Part shown: piece after piece, positions 1-9,383 of the stretch | Layout: each line of letters opens with the position of its first letter | Numbering within the stretch: the stretch's first letter is position 1 | Source: Desulfoluna sp942491485 | Lineage (GTDB): Bacteria; Desulfobacterota; Desulfobacteria; Desulfobacterales; Desulfolunaceae | Direction of reading: 5' to 3' | Length of the DNA stretch: 64,000 bases | Assembly: GCA_942491485.1 (NCBI GenBank) | Contig: CALOAX010000017.1 | Coordinates: 372,001 to 436,000, forward strand | Position numbers and translations under genes: made by a program | The notes under the pieces: generated by a model | What the model saw: only the letters and a program-made list of their open reading frames with translations | What the model was told of the DNA's origin: nothing | Database searches by the model: none

Positions 1-1752
1 CTTCAGGTCAGCCTCATTGTTTTTACGATCCTCATGGTCTGTTTCTCCTTTGCCCTGGTCGTTTTGATCGGCGCCAGGGTGACCTCTCCATTGAAGGATC
101 TGATGGAGGGGCTTCGGACCCTGGGGGAAGGGAGCTACGGCAGTCCGGTTAAGGTGAGGAGCCAGGATGAGTTCGGCGATCTGGCCCATACCTTCAATGA
201 GATGGTGGGTCGCAGGCAGCGCATGGAAGCGGACCTTCATTTTGCCGGGTTTGCCATGGATCATGCCTCGGACGCCGCCTTATGGTTGAACCCGGACGGT
301 GTGATTACGTATGTAAATGATGCAACGTGCATTATTTTGGGGTATGGGCGTCAGGAGCTTTTAGGTACGCATATTGAAAAAGTGGATCAGGGAATTTCAC
401 GGGAGGTGTGGGTTGATTACTGGAATGAGCTGAAAGCAAAAGGACACCTCATCGTTGAAAGAGCGTTTGAGACAAATGAGGGGCGCTCTCTTCCTGTTGA
501 GGTTGTGGTGAACCACATGGAATTCAGAGGACGTGAATACCTTTGTGCATTTGCAAGGGACATCTCAGAGCGAAAAAGGAACGAAGAAGAACGGCACCAG
601 ATGGAGCGTCGTTTAAGGCAGGCGCAGAAGATGGAGGCTATCGGAACCCTGGCCGGTGGTATTGCCCATGACTTTAATAATATTCTCAGCGTGATCCTGG
701 GGTATGCCGACATGGCACGGGAGGACCTTCCCGAGGGAGCGCCGGCCCTTGACGATATCCGGGAGGTACTGAAAGCCGGGAACCGGGCGCGTGACCTTGT
801 TGCTCAGATCCTTGCCTTCAGCCGGCAGTCCGAAACCGAACACATCCCCTTTCAGCCGGCAAGCATTATCAAGGAAGGGGTGAAGATGCTTCGGGCGTCC
901 CTGCCCAGCACCATCACCATCAAGGAGAACATCAACCCCGAGTGCGGTGTGATTGTCGCTGATCCCACTCAGATGAATCAGGTTCTCATCAACCTGTGCA
1001 CCAACTCATTTCACGCCATGGAAGAAGAGGGGGGGACCCTTTCGGTTGAACTTAAAAATGCGGACGTTGGTAGACAGGATATTGACCCCGGCTCGGAGCT
1101 TCATCCCGGAAGGTATGTCAAGCTCACGGTACAGGATTCTGGGCCAGGGATACCGGAGGCGATTCAGGAAAGAATTTTTGAGCCCTACTTCACCACCAAG
1201 GATGTGGGCAGGGGAACCGGCATGGGGCTGGCCATTGTGCATGGCATCATGAAAAGTTGCGGTGGGTTTATCACTCTGGATAGTCGGGTGGGGCATGGTG
1301 CCACGTTCCGGCTTTATTTCCCCGTCAGCCGTGAGGTGGCCTTTCCGGATCTGGATGAGCGGTTGGATGTCCCAGGCGGTTCGGAACGGATTTTGTTTGT
1401 GGACGATGAACCATACCTTGCGGAGATGGGGCAGGAGATGCTGGAACGACTGGGCTACCAGGTGACGGTGGTCAGGGAGAGCATCAAAGCCTGGGAACTT
1501 TTCGAACAAGATCCCGATGCCTTTGACTTGGTTATCACCGACCAGACCATGCCGGAGATGACCGGTGCGGTGCTTTCCGAGTATATCTTGGGGCTACGAC
1601 CGGATTTTCCCATCATTCTCTGCACGGGTTACAGCGCCCTGATCTCCGAAGAAAAAGCCAAGAGCATGGGCATTCGGGAGTTTGCCCTGAAGCCCCTGGT
1701 AAAAAGCGATATTGCCGTTTTGATACGTAAAGCGTTGGGCGATTCGGGGTAA
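1..1752 (+). CDS. Hybrid sensor histidine kinase (HAMP-PAS-HisKA-HATPase-REC), 5' partial
   Basis: The reading frame is open to the left edge, so the N-terminal sensor is outside the window; the first visible Met is at 34. Numbered from it: the end of a membrane helix (1-15), HAMP (about 15-65), PAS (about 72-180), a HisKA domain with phospho-acceptor His at about 212 (GGIAHDFNN), a HATPase domain with N box (NLCTNSFHAM), G1 (DSGPGIP) and G2 (GTGMGL), and a C-terminal receiver with acidic pair DD and phospho-Asp at about 503 (VITDQTMPEM). By family knowledge it autophosphorylates on His and relays to its own receiver. No output regulator lies beside it, so the pathway is unknown. It is followed convergently by a lipoprotein gene. 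Confidence 0.93.
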   Translation, partial: LQVSLIVFTILMVCFSFALVVLIGARVTSPLKDLMEGLRTLGEGSYGSPVKVRSQDEFGDLAHTFNEMVGRRQRMEADLHFAGFAMDHASDAALWLNPDGVITYVNDATCIILGYGRQELLGTHIEKVDQGISREVWVDYWNELKAKGHLIVERAFETNEGRSLPVEVVVNHMEFRGREYLCAFARDISERKRNEEERHQMERRLRQAQKMEAIGTLAGGIAHDFNNILSVILGYADMAREDLPEGAPALDDIREVLKAGNRARDLVAQILAFSRQSETEHIPFQPASIIKEGVKMLRASLPSTITIKENINPECGVIVADPTQMNQVLINLCTNSFHAMEEEGGTLSVELKNADVGRQDIDPGSELHPGRYVKLTVQDSGPGIPEAIQERIFEPYFTTKDVGRGTGMGLAIVHGIMKSCGGFITLDSRVGHGATFRLYFPVSREVAFPDLDERLDVPGGSERILFVDDEPYLAEMGQEMLERLGYQVTVVRESIKAWELFEQDPDAFDLVITDQTMPEMTGAVLSEYILGLRPDFPIILCTGYSALISEEKAKSMGIREFALKPLVKSDIAVLIRKALGDSG

Positions 1753-1810
1753 TACGGTGGGCGAGGGTGGCCAAGCCTTTCTGGCAAAGCCCCCTCGGCT
1801 GCGTGAAACG

Positions 1811-2341
1811 TTACTTGGGTATTTTTTTGATCAGTTTTTTGACCGTATAATCCAGGCGCGCTTTAATTGTCTCTTCATCAACATTCTGCTGCACCTCTGC
1901 CTTGGCCATGCCCAGCCAGATAACGAATCCGGTGTCAGGGTCAACAAACGCGATCAACAACCCTCCTTTAGGCAGGTTTTCCTTTATCTCCGCATGCGTT
2001 TCAGGGTCCACCATCAATTCCAGAGAATCCATATTCACACCCGCTGCAAAGGCGACCAGCAGGTCGGGGTTTGTCGAGTTCTTCGACATGCCGCGTTTGC
2101 GAAGCTCACGATCTATCAGGAATTTTATCTCTGCATCTGCATCGAATCCCGGGGGTTCCCATTTTCCATTGGGGTCATTGAGTATGGAGGCACTGCCAAG
2201 CCATGCGAATGATGTGTAACCGTTGAAGTTTGCCTTGGGGTCGGCCTTTGACTTGAGTTTGATGTCATCGACCGGTACTGTTGCGCATCCTGCAAGAAAA
2301 ATGAACGCAACAACAAAGAGGAGTGCAAGTTTTCTGATCAT
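1811..2341 (-). CDS. DUF4136-type lipoprotein
   Basis: About 176 residues from the Met that begins a typical lipoprotein signal (MIRKLALLFVVAFIFLAGC); an upstream in-frame Met would add ten non-signal residues. The lipobox LAGC predicts cleavage and lipidation at Cys. The mature part has the DUF4136 pattern: an early tyrosine-phenylalanine-alanine-tryptophan motif (TSFAWL), a middle helix of the type IDRELRKRGM followed by DLLVAF, and a C-terminal lysine-rich helix. DUF4136 proteins are envelope lipoproteins of unknown role. It stands alone and converges with the kinase on the other strand. Function beyond envelope location cannot be given. Confidence 0.8.
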   Translation of the reverse strand: MIRKLALLFVVAFIFLAGCATVPVDDIKLKSKADPKANFNGYTSFAWLGSASILNDPNGKWEPPGFDADAEIKFLIDRELRKRGMSKNSTNPDLLVAFAAGVNMDSLELMVDPETHAEIKENLPKGGLLIAFVDPDTGFVIWLGMAKAEVQQNVDEETIKARLDYTVKKLIKKIPK

Positions 2342-2958
2342 GTGCGAGATCTCCTTTAATAGTGTTATCATTTTAAATCAATCTATACGGCATAAACAGC
2401 AGTAATTCTCATTCGTTCGATGTGCAATAAACCACAAAGAAGAAAGGCGATGCAGGCGTACCTCATTCTACGGGGCGACGGTTGAACATGTGTTGTTATG
2501 GTGCGACACACTTCGGGGGTGTCGACTGCGGAATGGTGTGACGGCGACAGAACCGTTCATATTTGTGTGAGTATACCAGAATTGATCCTTTGGTGAGCAA
2601 AATTTTGGACTAAGTCGTCACTTTTTTTCATTTTATGAGTTGCGACTGTAACTGTTCGGTTATCCAAAAAGCTGCCTCCGGCGGCCAGGGTGGGGGCATC
2701 TTGAAACCCTGTGGCAAATCACAACCGCCTTTCACGTGAGGACTTACGGATATCATGTTTTAAAATCTGTGTATCAAACATTCAGCGCCCGGCAGGGCCG
2801 CCGGAGGCACAAGCGGAACAATTACTATCAAAGAATGTAAGCAGTTTATTGCTGGCGGGGGGTTGTTTGTGTGGCTGCCCATGAGGTGATTTTTTCGTCA
2901 TGGTTTTGAAAAGCTGGGTCGCCCCAGCTTCCATGATACGTTTCGGACGGACGGGATA
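2342..2958. other. Intergenic region with degenerate repeats
   Basis: About 600 bases with no convincing gene. Positions 2674-2809 hold degraded members of the CCTCCGGCGG repeat family: a type B copy from 2674 and an inverted type A copy ending at 2809 whose middle (the AAACTTTTGAAAAGTTT palindrome) is missing. Nothing recognisable is seen in 2400-2670. Confidence 0.55.
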
Positions 2959-3609
2959 TTATGATTTTCGTTGCGGCTTGTGGCTCTTTTTCTTTTTTGC
3001 TGATCCGCCGGCTCCCGCCTGTTTCGGGAGGGCTTTTTTTCGCTTCTTTTTTTCCACCGAAAACCCAAATTTCCCCAGTTTTTTTCCGAGCCCGTGGTAT
3101 TGACCGTGGGAGTAGCAGATGGGCTTTGCATGGTCGAGGTGAAAGGTGCCGGTCTCTTCGTCCAGATAGCGCTCGTCGGCAAGGACGTTGACCACCTCGC
3201 TGATGAACATGTCGTGGGTGCCCAGGGGGACGATCTCTTTTACCCGGCATTCAATGTGAAGGGGCGCTTCCTCGATGATGGGGGCATTCACTTTTTCAGC
3301 TTTTCCCGCCGTGAGTCCCATCTCCTCAAACTTCTGGTATTTGCGTCCCGACCGCACACCGCACCAGTCCGTGGCTTTGGCCAATTCTTCGGTGGTGATG
3401 TTGATGACGTATTCGCCGGTTCGTTTTAAAATATCGTAGGAGTGGCGGTTGGGGCGCACGGAGATGTAGCACATGGGCGGGTCTGAGCAGATGGTCCCCG
3501 TCCAGGCGATGGTGATGATGTTGTATTCCTCTTCGGTTTCCCCGCAGCTTACCATCACGGCGGGGAGGGGGTAGATCATGTTTCCGGGGCGCCAGCTTAC
3601 TTTGGCCAT
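2959..3609 (-). CDS. Flavin reductase family protein (FMN-binding split barrel)
   Basis: About 216 residues from the chosen Met (MAKVSWRPGNM); the longer ORF adds 17 residues without family character. The sequence shows the flavin reductase-like FMN-binding fold of the deltaproteobacterial and archaeal type: an N-terminal PLPAVMVSCG strand, IITIAWTGTICSDPPMCYIS around the flavin-binding loop, the RHSYDILKRTGEYVIN segment, and GTHDMFISEVVNV. Such proteins bind FMN and reduce flavin or small substrates with NAD(P)H or ferredoxin-type donors. The last 35 residues are an unusual low-complexity basic tail (KKKRKKALPK and KKKKSHKPQRKS) that is not part of the fold; it may bind nucleic acid or acidic partners. 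Substrate unknown. Confidence 0.88.
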   Translation of the reverse strand: MAKVSWRPGNMIYPLPAVMVSCGETEEEYNIITIAWTGTICSDPPMCYISVRPNRHSYDILKRTGEYVINITTEELAKATDWCGVRSGRKYQKFEEMGLTAGKAEKVNAPIIEEAPLHIECRVKEIVPLGTHDMFISEVVNVLADERYLDEETGTFHLDHAKPICYSHGQYHGLGKKLGKFGFSVEKKKRKKALPKQAGAGGSAKKKKSHKPQRKS

Positions 3610-3767
3610 CTGAATATCCTTATGTGGGGTGTGCCGAGGCGTTCGGGGTCGGTCGGCCATGTCACCGTGGTCTGTGATGACATGGCGCGGTGCTTTTTTG
3701 GTTATACGCTAAAGTGGCCTCCTATGCCAGTAGGGGCCGGACAAAGTCTGTACGCGAATGCGATCAC

Positions 3768-4024
3768 CCCGAGGAACGAGGGGTGGGAGCATTCGCACCC
3801 CGCTTTCGAGGTGGCACACCTCGCCGCCGGAGGCAGCCGGGTTAAAGATGCCTCCGGCGGCCCTGCCGGGAGCCAAACTTTTGAAAAGTTTGATAAACAG
3901 GTATTGGGGATTGAACTCAGCTTAACATCGAATCAAAGGCGGATGTGATTTGACCCGAGGAACGAGGGGCGAAGCGCATCCGCAACCCGCTTTCAAGGTG
4001 GCACACCTTGCCGCCGGAGGCATG
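3768..4024. repeat. Repeat cluster: types B, A, B
   Basis: Three adjacent members of the intergenic family. A type B copy (about 3770-3838) contains CGAGGAACGAGG and GAGGTGGCACACCTCG; a type A copy (3850-3901) contains CCTCCGGCGGCCCTGCCGG and the palindrome AAACTTTTGAAAAGTTT and ends ATAAACAGG; a second type B copy follows (about 3955-4022). They lie between two genes of the same strand. Confidence 0.85.
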
Positions 4025-4056
4025 CTTTAACCATAGAAGGCAGCTTTTCCTCCGTC

Positions 4057-5682
4057 CTAATCCAACTTGCCGGACTTGCTCAGGTAGTAGTCGTAGTCGC
4101 CTTCGTAGGAGATCATCTCGCCGTGGTCGATTTCATAGACACGGTTGACGAGAGAGCGCAGGAAGTGACGGTCGTGGCTCACCAGGACGACGGTCCCTTT
4201 GAATGCCGAAAGGGCGGCCAGAAGGATCTCCCGGGACTGGATGTCCAGGTGGTTGGTGGGCTCATCGAGGATCAGGAGGTTCAAGGGGCGCGCCAGAAGG
4301 GTGGCCAGAACCACCCGGCTTTTTTCCCCGCCGGAGAGCATGTCGATGCGCTTGTCCACGTCATCACCCGAGAAGAGAAAGGCGGCACAGAGGCTTCGTA
4401 TCACGCCGATGCCCGCCGTGGGCAGGGCGTCCTGGACCGTGTCGAAAACGCTCTTTTTCGGGTCGAGGATGTCCATGGCGTGCTGGCTGAAGTAGCCTGT
4501 GTGGACACTGGCGCCAATGGTGAGGTTGCCGGAGGAGCCTTGGGTCTGACCGGCCATGATCTTCAAAAAGGTGGACTTGCCGGCACCGTTGACACCCACC
4601 ACAGCGATTTTGTCACCACGGCGAACCATGCCGGAGACCCCACTGAAGACCGATTTTTCACCGCCATCGTCCATGGGCCACACCTTGGCCAGGCCTTCGA
4701 TGGCCACCACGTCGTCACCCGACCGGGGCGGTTCGGCAAATTCAAACTTCATGGTACGTTGTTCGGGCGGAAGCTCGATGCGCTCGATTTTTTCCAGCTT
4801 TTTGATGCGGGATTGCACCTGGGCGGCGTGGGAGACGCGGGCGGCGAACCTTGCGATAAACTCCTCTTCTTTGGCCAGCATCTCCTGCTGGCGGCGGTAG
4901 CTGGCCATGAGCTGCTCGCGCCTGATTTCACGCTCTTTCAGGTAATAGTCGTAGTTGCCCCCATAGGTGGTCAAGGTGCGGTTGGCCACCTCAATGGTCC
5001 GTTTCACAACCCGGTTCATGAACTCGTGGTCGTGGCAGGTCATGAGAAGGGCCCCTTTGAATTCGTTCACCAGCCAGTTTTCCAGCCAGACGATGGACTC
5101 CACGTCGAGGTGGTTGGTGGGTTCGTCGAGGAGAAGCACATCGGGGTTGATGAGCAGGATCCCCGCCAGGGCAATACGCATTTTCCACCCGCCGCTGAAG
5201 GATTCCACCGGGCGGTCATGGTCTTCGGGGCCGATGCCGAGGCCGGTGAGGATGGCCTTGGCGCGGGGTTCCAGATCGTATCCCCCCCGGTTTTCAAACT
5301 CCTCCACGGCATTTCCGTATCGCTCCAGAAGGTCGGCCATCTCGTCGTCGCCCATGGGGATTGCCATGGCCTCTTCCATCTCGGCGATGGCTTCCGCAAG
5401 CTCAGAGACGTTCCCGGCAGCTGCCATGACCTCGGCCAGGACACTGCGCCCTTCCATCTCGCCCGTGGTCTGGGAGAAGTAGCCGATGGTGGTCTTTTTG
5501 ACGATAGAAATATCGCCTCCATCGGGTTCCTCTTCCCCGGTGATGAGGCGAAAGATGGTGGACTTTCCTGCGCCGTTGGGGCCCACAAGGCCGGTTCGGG
5601 AACCCTCGAGAATCTGAAGGCTCGCCTTGTCAAAGAGGATCTGGTTGCCGTGCTGCCGGGTGATGTTGGTCAAATGGATCAT
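4057..5682 (-). CDS. ABC-F family ATPase (tandem ABC domains)
   Basis: 541 residues with two ATP-binding cassettes and no membrane segment. ABC1: Walker A GPNGAGKST (about 34-42), signature SGGWKMR (about 164), Walker B LLLDEPTNHLD. A charged linker (about 240-310, LMASYRRQQEMLAKEEEFIARF) corresponds to the ABC-F interdomain segment. ABC2: GVNGAGKST (about 364), LSGGEKSRV, LILDEPTNHLD. ABC-F proteins act on ribosomes as translation factors or resistance proteins rather than as transporters. The exact subgroup (YbiT/Uup/EttA-like) cannot be fixed by eye. A 540-residue antisense ORF over this gene is a shadow. Single gene, with repeats on both sides. Confidence 0.95.
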   Translation of the reverse strand: MIHLTNITRQHGNQILFDKASLQILEGSRTGLVGPNGAGKSTIFRLITGEEEPDGGDISIVKKTTIGYFSQTTGEMEGRSVLAEVMAAAGNVSELAEAIAEMEEAMAIPMGDDEMADLLERYGNAVEEFENRGGYDLEPRAKAILTGLGIGPEDHDRPVESFSGGWKMRIALAGILLINPDVLLLDEPTNHLDVESIVWLENWLVNEFKGALLMTCHDHEFMNRVVKRTIEVANRTLTTYGGNYDYYLKEREIRREQLMASYRRQQEMLAKEEEFIARFAARVSHAAQVQSRIKKLEKIERIELPPEQRTMKFEFAEPPRSGDDVVAIEGLAKVWPMDDGGEKSVFSGVSGMVRRGDKIAVVGVNGAGKSTFLKIMAGQTQGSSGNLTIGASVHTGYFSQHAMDILDPKKSVFDTVQDALPTAGIGVIRSLCAAFLFSGDDVDKRIDMLSGGEKSRVVLATLLARPLNLLILDEPTNHLDIQSREILLAALSAFKGTVVLVSHDRHFLRSLVNRVYEIDHGEMISYEGDYDYYLSKSGKLD

Positions 5683-5867
5683 GGGAAAGAGGTCTCTTTT
5701 TGTCTGCCCGTAAGGCCGGGTTTTTCTGTATTAAAAAAGGCCTGAACGATGGGCCGTGCCGCAAACGATCATGCCGAGATTATTCCTAAAAAGAAGCGGA
5801 GCGTACCATGAAGCCCCGTATCAGGCAATAGAGGAAAGGGAATAGGTGAGAGGTAAAACCCACTGGC

Positions 5868-6390
5868 TGCCTCCGGCGGCGAGGTGTGCCACCTCGAAAG
5901 CGGGTTGCGAATGCCCCCACCCCTCGTTCCTCGGTGTGGGGGCATTCGCGTTTTCGCATTATTGCTTTCGTTGGATCAACTTACACCGATATTTCCGATG
6001 CCCAATGCAAGATATGTTTTGTAAGGCTGTCACACAGGTCCATACGCGAGATCTGCGGATGAGGTGTAGGGTGCGCTTGCGCACCATTTGTGAAAATAAA
6101 CAATGCCCCTTGTCATACAAATACGGTGCGCAAGCGCATCCTACCAACTAAGAAGCATGCCTCCGGCCAAAGCCAAACGGAATATTGGCGGCTTTCATGG
6201 CTCTATTTGCGTATAAAATCTCGAAGAACACGAAGCGCGATTCGGTTTACACATAAGGTTGTTGAACCATCTTAGCCCTTGTTCACGGGCGCAGCCCGTC
6301 AGCGAATGTGACGTGCCCGAGGAACGAGGGCTCGGAGCATTCGCAAACCTGGGGTGCAGGGGCTCAGCCCCTGCCCGCCGGAGGCGTTTT
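5868..6390. repeat. Repeat cluster with two type B copies around a hairpin element
   Basis: A type B copy (about 5868-5950) in one orientation and a more diverged one (about 6290-6390, with extra GGGGCTCAGCCCC) in the other enclose the separate hairpin element at 6066-6145. No gene is seen in 5683-6417 apart from these. Confidence 0.75.
6066..6145. repeat. Hairpin element with GTAGGGTGCGC arms
   Basis: An 80-bp element with nearly perfect inverted arms: GTAGGGTGCGCTTGCGCACC at 6066-6085 and its complement with one mismatch at 6125-6145. Each arm is itself palindromic (GGTGCGCAAGCGC). The AT-rich middle also pairs partly (ATTTGT/ACAAAT). It looks like a small non-autonomous repeat; only one copy is in the window. 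Confidence 0.75.
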
Positions 6391-6417
6391 TTATGTCCTA
6401 TCACCTATCACCTGCTC

Positions 6418-7797
6418 TTATACTCCCAAAATCACCCGTGCGCAGGTGAAGTAGATGAGCAGGCCCGTAATGTCCACCACGGTGGTGAGGGCCGGGCTGG
6501 CCACCACGGCCGGGTCGAGCTTGAGTTTGGCGGCTCCCAGGGGGAGGAGGGCGCCCACGAGGGTGGATGTGACCACCTGAATGGCCAGGGCCAGGACGAT
6601 GACGCCTCCCACTTGGGTGAGGGTAAACCCGCCGGGAAGAGGGGTGCCTCCGGAGAGGAGCTCCACCTTGAACCAGGCCACCGCCGCGAGTACCGTTGCC
6701 AGCATAAGGGCGATGCGCAGCTCCTTCCAGAGTACCTGCACCATGTCTTTGGCCGTGATCTCATTCAGGGCCAGGGCCCGGATTACCACGGTGGCGGACT
6801 GGCTGCCTGTGTTTCCACCGGTGTCGGCGAGCATGGGCATGTAGAGGGCAAGGATCATCAGGCTGCTTAAGGTGGCCTCAAAATGGTGGAGGATGCCACC
6901 GGAGATGAGGCCTGTGGCTGCCAGTCCCACCACCCAGAAGACCCGGTTTTTAAAGTGGGTCATGGCCGGGGTACGCAGGTAGGACGCCGCATCGTGACTC
7001 CCCTGGATGGCCATGAACTTCTCCAGGTCCTCGGTGTGCTCTTTGGTGATAATATCAATGGCGTCGTCGTGGGTGATAATACCCACCAGGGCGTCACCGC
7101 CATTGATCACCGGCAGGGCGAGGAGGCTGTACTTCTGAATCTGGCGGGCGGCAAACTCCTGGTCATCGGAGACCCGCACGGAGATGACGCCGACGTTCAT
7201 GATCTCTTCCACCTTTTCGTGGGGCGCTGCAAGGATCAGGTCCTTGAGCGAGACAAACCCGATAAGGCATCGTTTCTCATCCAGCACATAGGCGTAGTAG
7301 ATGGTCTCCTTGTCCGGGGCCTCGTGCCTGAGTTTGTCAATGGCCTCCATTGCGGTGAGCTCCGGGGAGAGGGTGGCGTAGTCCGAGGTCATGACAGAGC
7401 CGGCGCTTCCCTCATCGTATGCGGAGAGCTTGCGAATGTCCTCGCGCTCGGCCACAGCCAGGGCGGAGAGGATCCACAGGCGCCTGTTTTCCGGAATACG
7501 GCCGAGAAGGTCGACCCGGTCGTCCGGGGACATTTCTGTCACCAGGTGTGCCAGCTCTTGCCTGCTCAAGGTCTCGGCAACGTCTGCCTGGAACCAGTCC
7601 TCCATTTCCGAGAAGATCTCAGCTGCATGGGAGAGGTCTCCGACTGAGAGGATGGTCCACGCTTCCGAGGGGGTGAGGGCCGACAAAAAATCGGCAATCA
7701 CGCGGGGGTGCCCGCTGTCCAGAAAGAGGGTCAGGGCCTCGGTGTTATCGGACTCAAGGTAATCTCGCAGCTCAGGGGCGAGGAGTGGGTTTTTCAT
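6418..7797 (-). CDS. mgtE: Magnesium transporter MgtE
   Basis: 459 residues from a Met with a good ribosome site (GGGAGG seven bases upstream); 13 extra residues of the longer ORF are rejected. Order: N-terminal MgtE superhelical domain (about 20-130, with RVIADFLSALTP and EMSPDDRVDLL), two CBS domains (about 130-260, SVMTSDYATLS and VVGIITHDDAIDII-like), a connecting helix, and a membrane domain with about five helices beginning FWVVGLAATGLISGG. The LYMPMLADTGGNTGSQS segment is the conserved pore signature. MgtE is a homodimeric Mg2+ channel gated by Mg2+ bound between cytosolic domains. Monocistronic, flanked by repeats; no riboswitch was recognised upstream. Confidence 0.96.
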   Translation of the reverse strand: MKNPLLAPELRDYLESDNTEALTLFLDSGHPRVIADFLSALTPSEAWTILSVGDLSHAAEIFSEMEDWFQADVAETLSRQELAHLVTEMSPDDRVDLLGRIPENRRLWILSALAVAEREDIRKLSAYDEGSAGSVMTSDYATLSPELTAMEAIDKLRHEAPDKETIYYAYVLDEKRCLIGFVSLKDLILAAPHEKVEEIMNVGVISVRVSDDQEFAARQIQKYSLLALPVINGGDALVGIITHDDAIDIITKEHTEDLEKFMAIQGSHDAASYLRTPAMTHFKNRVFWVVGLAATGLISGGILHHFEATLSSLMILALYMPMLADTGGNTGSQSATVVIRALALNEITAKDMVQVLWKELRIALMLATVLAAVAWFKVELLSGGTPLPGGFTLTQVGGVIVLALAIQVVTSTLVGALLPLGAAKLKLDPAVVASPALTTVVDITGLLIYFTCARVILGV

Positions 7798-8209
7798 GAT
7801 GGACCTCCCTGGTGGTGTCCGCGCCGCGCGCGTCACCGCAGAAAGGTCGTTGCCGGGTTACGCCAACGGGCGTACGGGGAAGGGCCTTGGGGTGGGAACG
7901 CAAAGCGGTCGGACGAAATGTGGTGTCTTTTCAGTGTAGGGCCGACTACTGCCGCCTTCTGAATCGTTCATCTCTGGTTCCTGTAAGTGATCTGTGGCGC
8001 TGCTCTGGCAGGGCCGTTATGGTCACGAGGGGGTATCCGCCTTGGGGCGGGGCAATTTACGGTTCGGAATGGTCAATGCGGGCAGTGGGCTTTCACCGCC
8101 TTGGCAAGACATACCGAATCAAAACGGTGGCGAACATACCACCCCGTTTTTCTTTCTGCAAGCCCTCTTTTACTCGTCCGGGGCAGACAACAACCGGAAT
8201 GGCCAAACC

Positions 8210-8660
8210 GTGCCTCCGGCGGCAAGGTGTGCCACCTTGAAAGCAGGTTGCGGATGCGCTTTGCCCCTCGTTCCTCGGGCCAAATCACATCCGCCTCTAT
8301 CGTGGAAATGCGTTAGGAGGATTGTATCTATTCAGCCATGCCTCTGCGGCTCGCTTCTTGAAATGAGTTCAACAAACTTTTCGGTTGCCGCCTTCTTATT
8401 ATTTCCAAGCCGTTTGGCTCTTCGGGCGCGCCGCGCTCTGCCGCGGCATATCAGCGACATTGCCGAACCCATGTTACCCGTTGATAATAAGAAACAAAGG
8501 TGGATGATACGTTTTTTGGTGTCAATGCCAATCAAGCCGGATAGTGCATCCTCGGAAAAAAGCCGCGACGGAGCACGGCGCACCCAGGTGGGTGGCATCA
8601 TTCCACCCTTATCCTTAACCATTCAGCTCATCTTTGTCTCCGGCGGCCCTGCCGAGGGGC
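8210..8660. repeat. Repeat cluster (type B, partial C and A)
   Basis: A well-preserved type B copy at about 8210-8295 (CCTCCGGCGGCAAGGTGTGCC through CCTCGTTCCTCGGGCC) is followed by fragments: AACAAACTTTTCGGTTGCC near 8370 (type C-like) and CTCCGGCGGCCCTGCCGAGG near 8640 (type A 5' end). A 96-codon minus ORF across 8332-8622 has no family character and is not called. Confidence 0.65.
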
Positions 8661-8699
8661 AATTGTTAGCCTTATTTTATCAGTGGGTTTGACAAACAG

Positions 8700-9383
8700 G
8701 ATTTGAAACGGATTCTGGCATATTCCTATGTGGCTGGTAGATCCACAGCTCTTGACGTATTGACCATGGATCCCCGGTCAATCGGGGTTTCGAATGTTAC
8801 CATGTTTGCCGCAACGGCAGGCATTCATAGGGTGATGATATTTCCGGCAGCCGGGGAAGACGGGAGGCGGAGTTATCGGTAAAAACTTGCCTTGGAGGTG
8901 TGTTGCCTGGCCTTCACAGCCGCTCGTCGGCCTTCGAAGGTCGAGTAACCTGGGATCTATGCTTGCGAATCACCACCGCTTGGCGTTTCTTTGAATTATT
9001 GATTTTTGCGGTCTGCCTTCAGTGGAAAGGCACCCTTTTCAATGGGCATTGGCGATGTTGAAATTTTGTTTTTTTATTTGTGTGCAAAGTAAAATGTAAT
9101 GTATGTTCTATTTATGAATTGGTCCTTATAATTAACTTGGAGAGGCCTTTTTTGATGCGGGAACATAAGGCTGGCTTTGTTGTGATACAAAGCAAAGGGT
9201 CGGAAAGAAACAGATCACCGTTCATTCTCATGAAATATTCGGGCTAAGGTGTTTGTGCCTGATACGGCTTCGCCGACCGTGTCGCTGAGGATGATCGTGA
9301 TTTGAAGGGGCTTCGAATTCAAGGCGACCATGGCGTGGTGACGATGGTTTATATGCAGTTCTAATTATGGAGGGAGTGGAAAC
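8700..9383. other. Gene-free region upstream of the crotonase gene
   Basis: About 680 bases without a credible gene. TCATGAAATATTCGGGCTA at 9228-9246 is a lone arm of the inverted-repeat family also seen at 18598-18849 and 24319-24395. The AT-rich stretch 9060-9140 may hold the promoter of the downstream gene, but no clear -35/-10 pair is asserted. Confidence 0.4.

Noticed and set aside
4123..5745. 540-codon plus-strand ORF opposite the ABC-F gene
   Set aside because: It is the complement of a highly conserved ATPase with GC-rich third positions; no family character, no ribosome site.
6883..7647. 254-codon plus ORF opposite mgtE
   Set aside because: Shadow of a well-conserved transporter gene.
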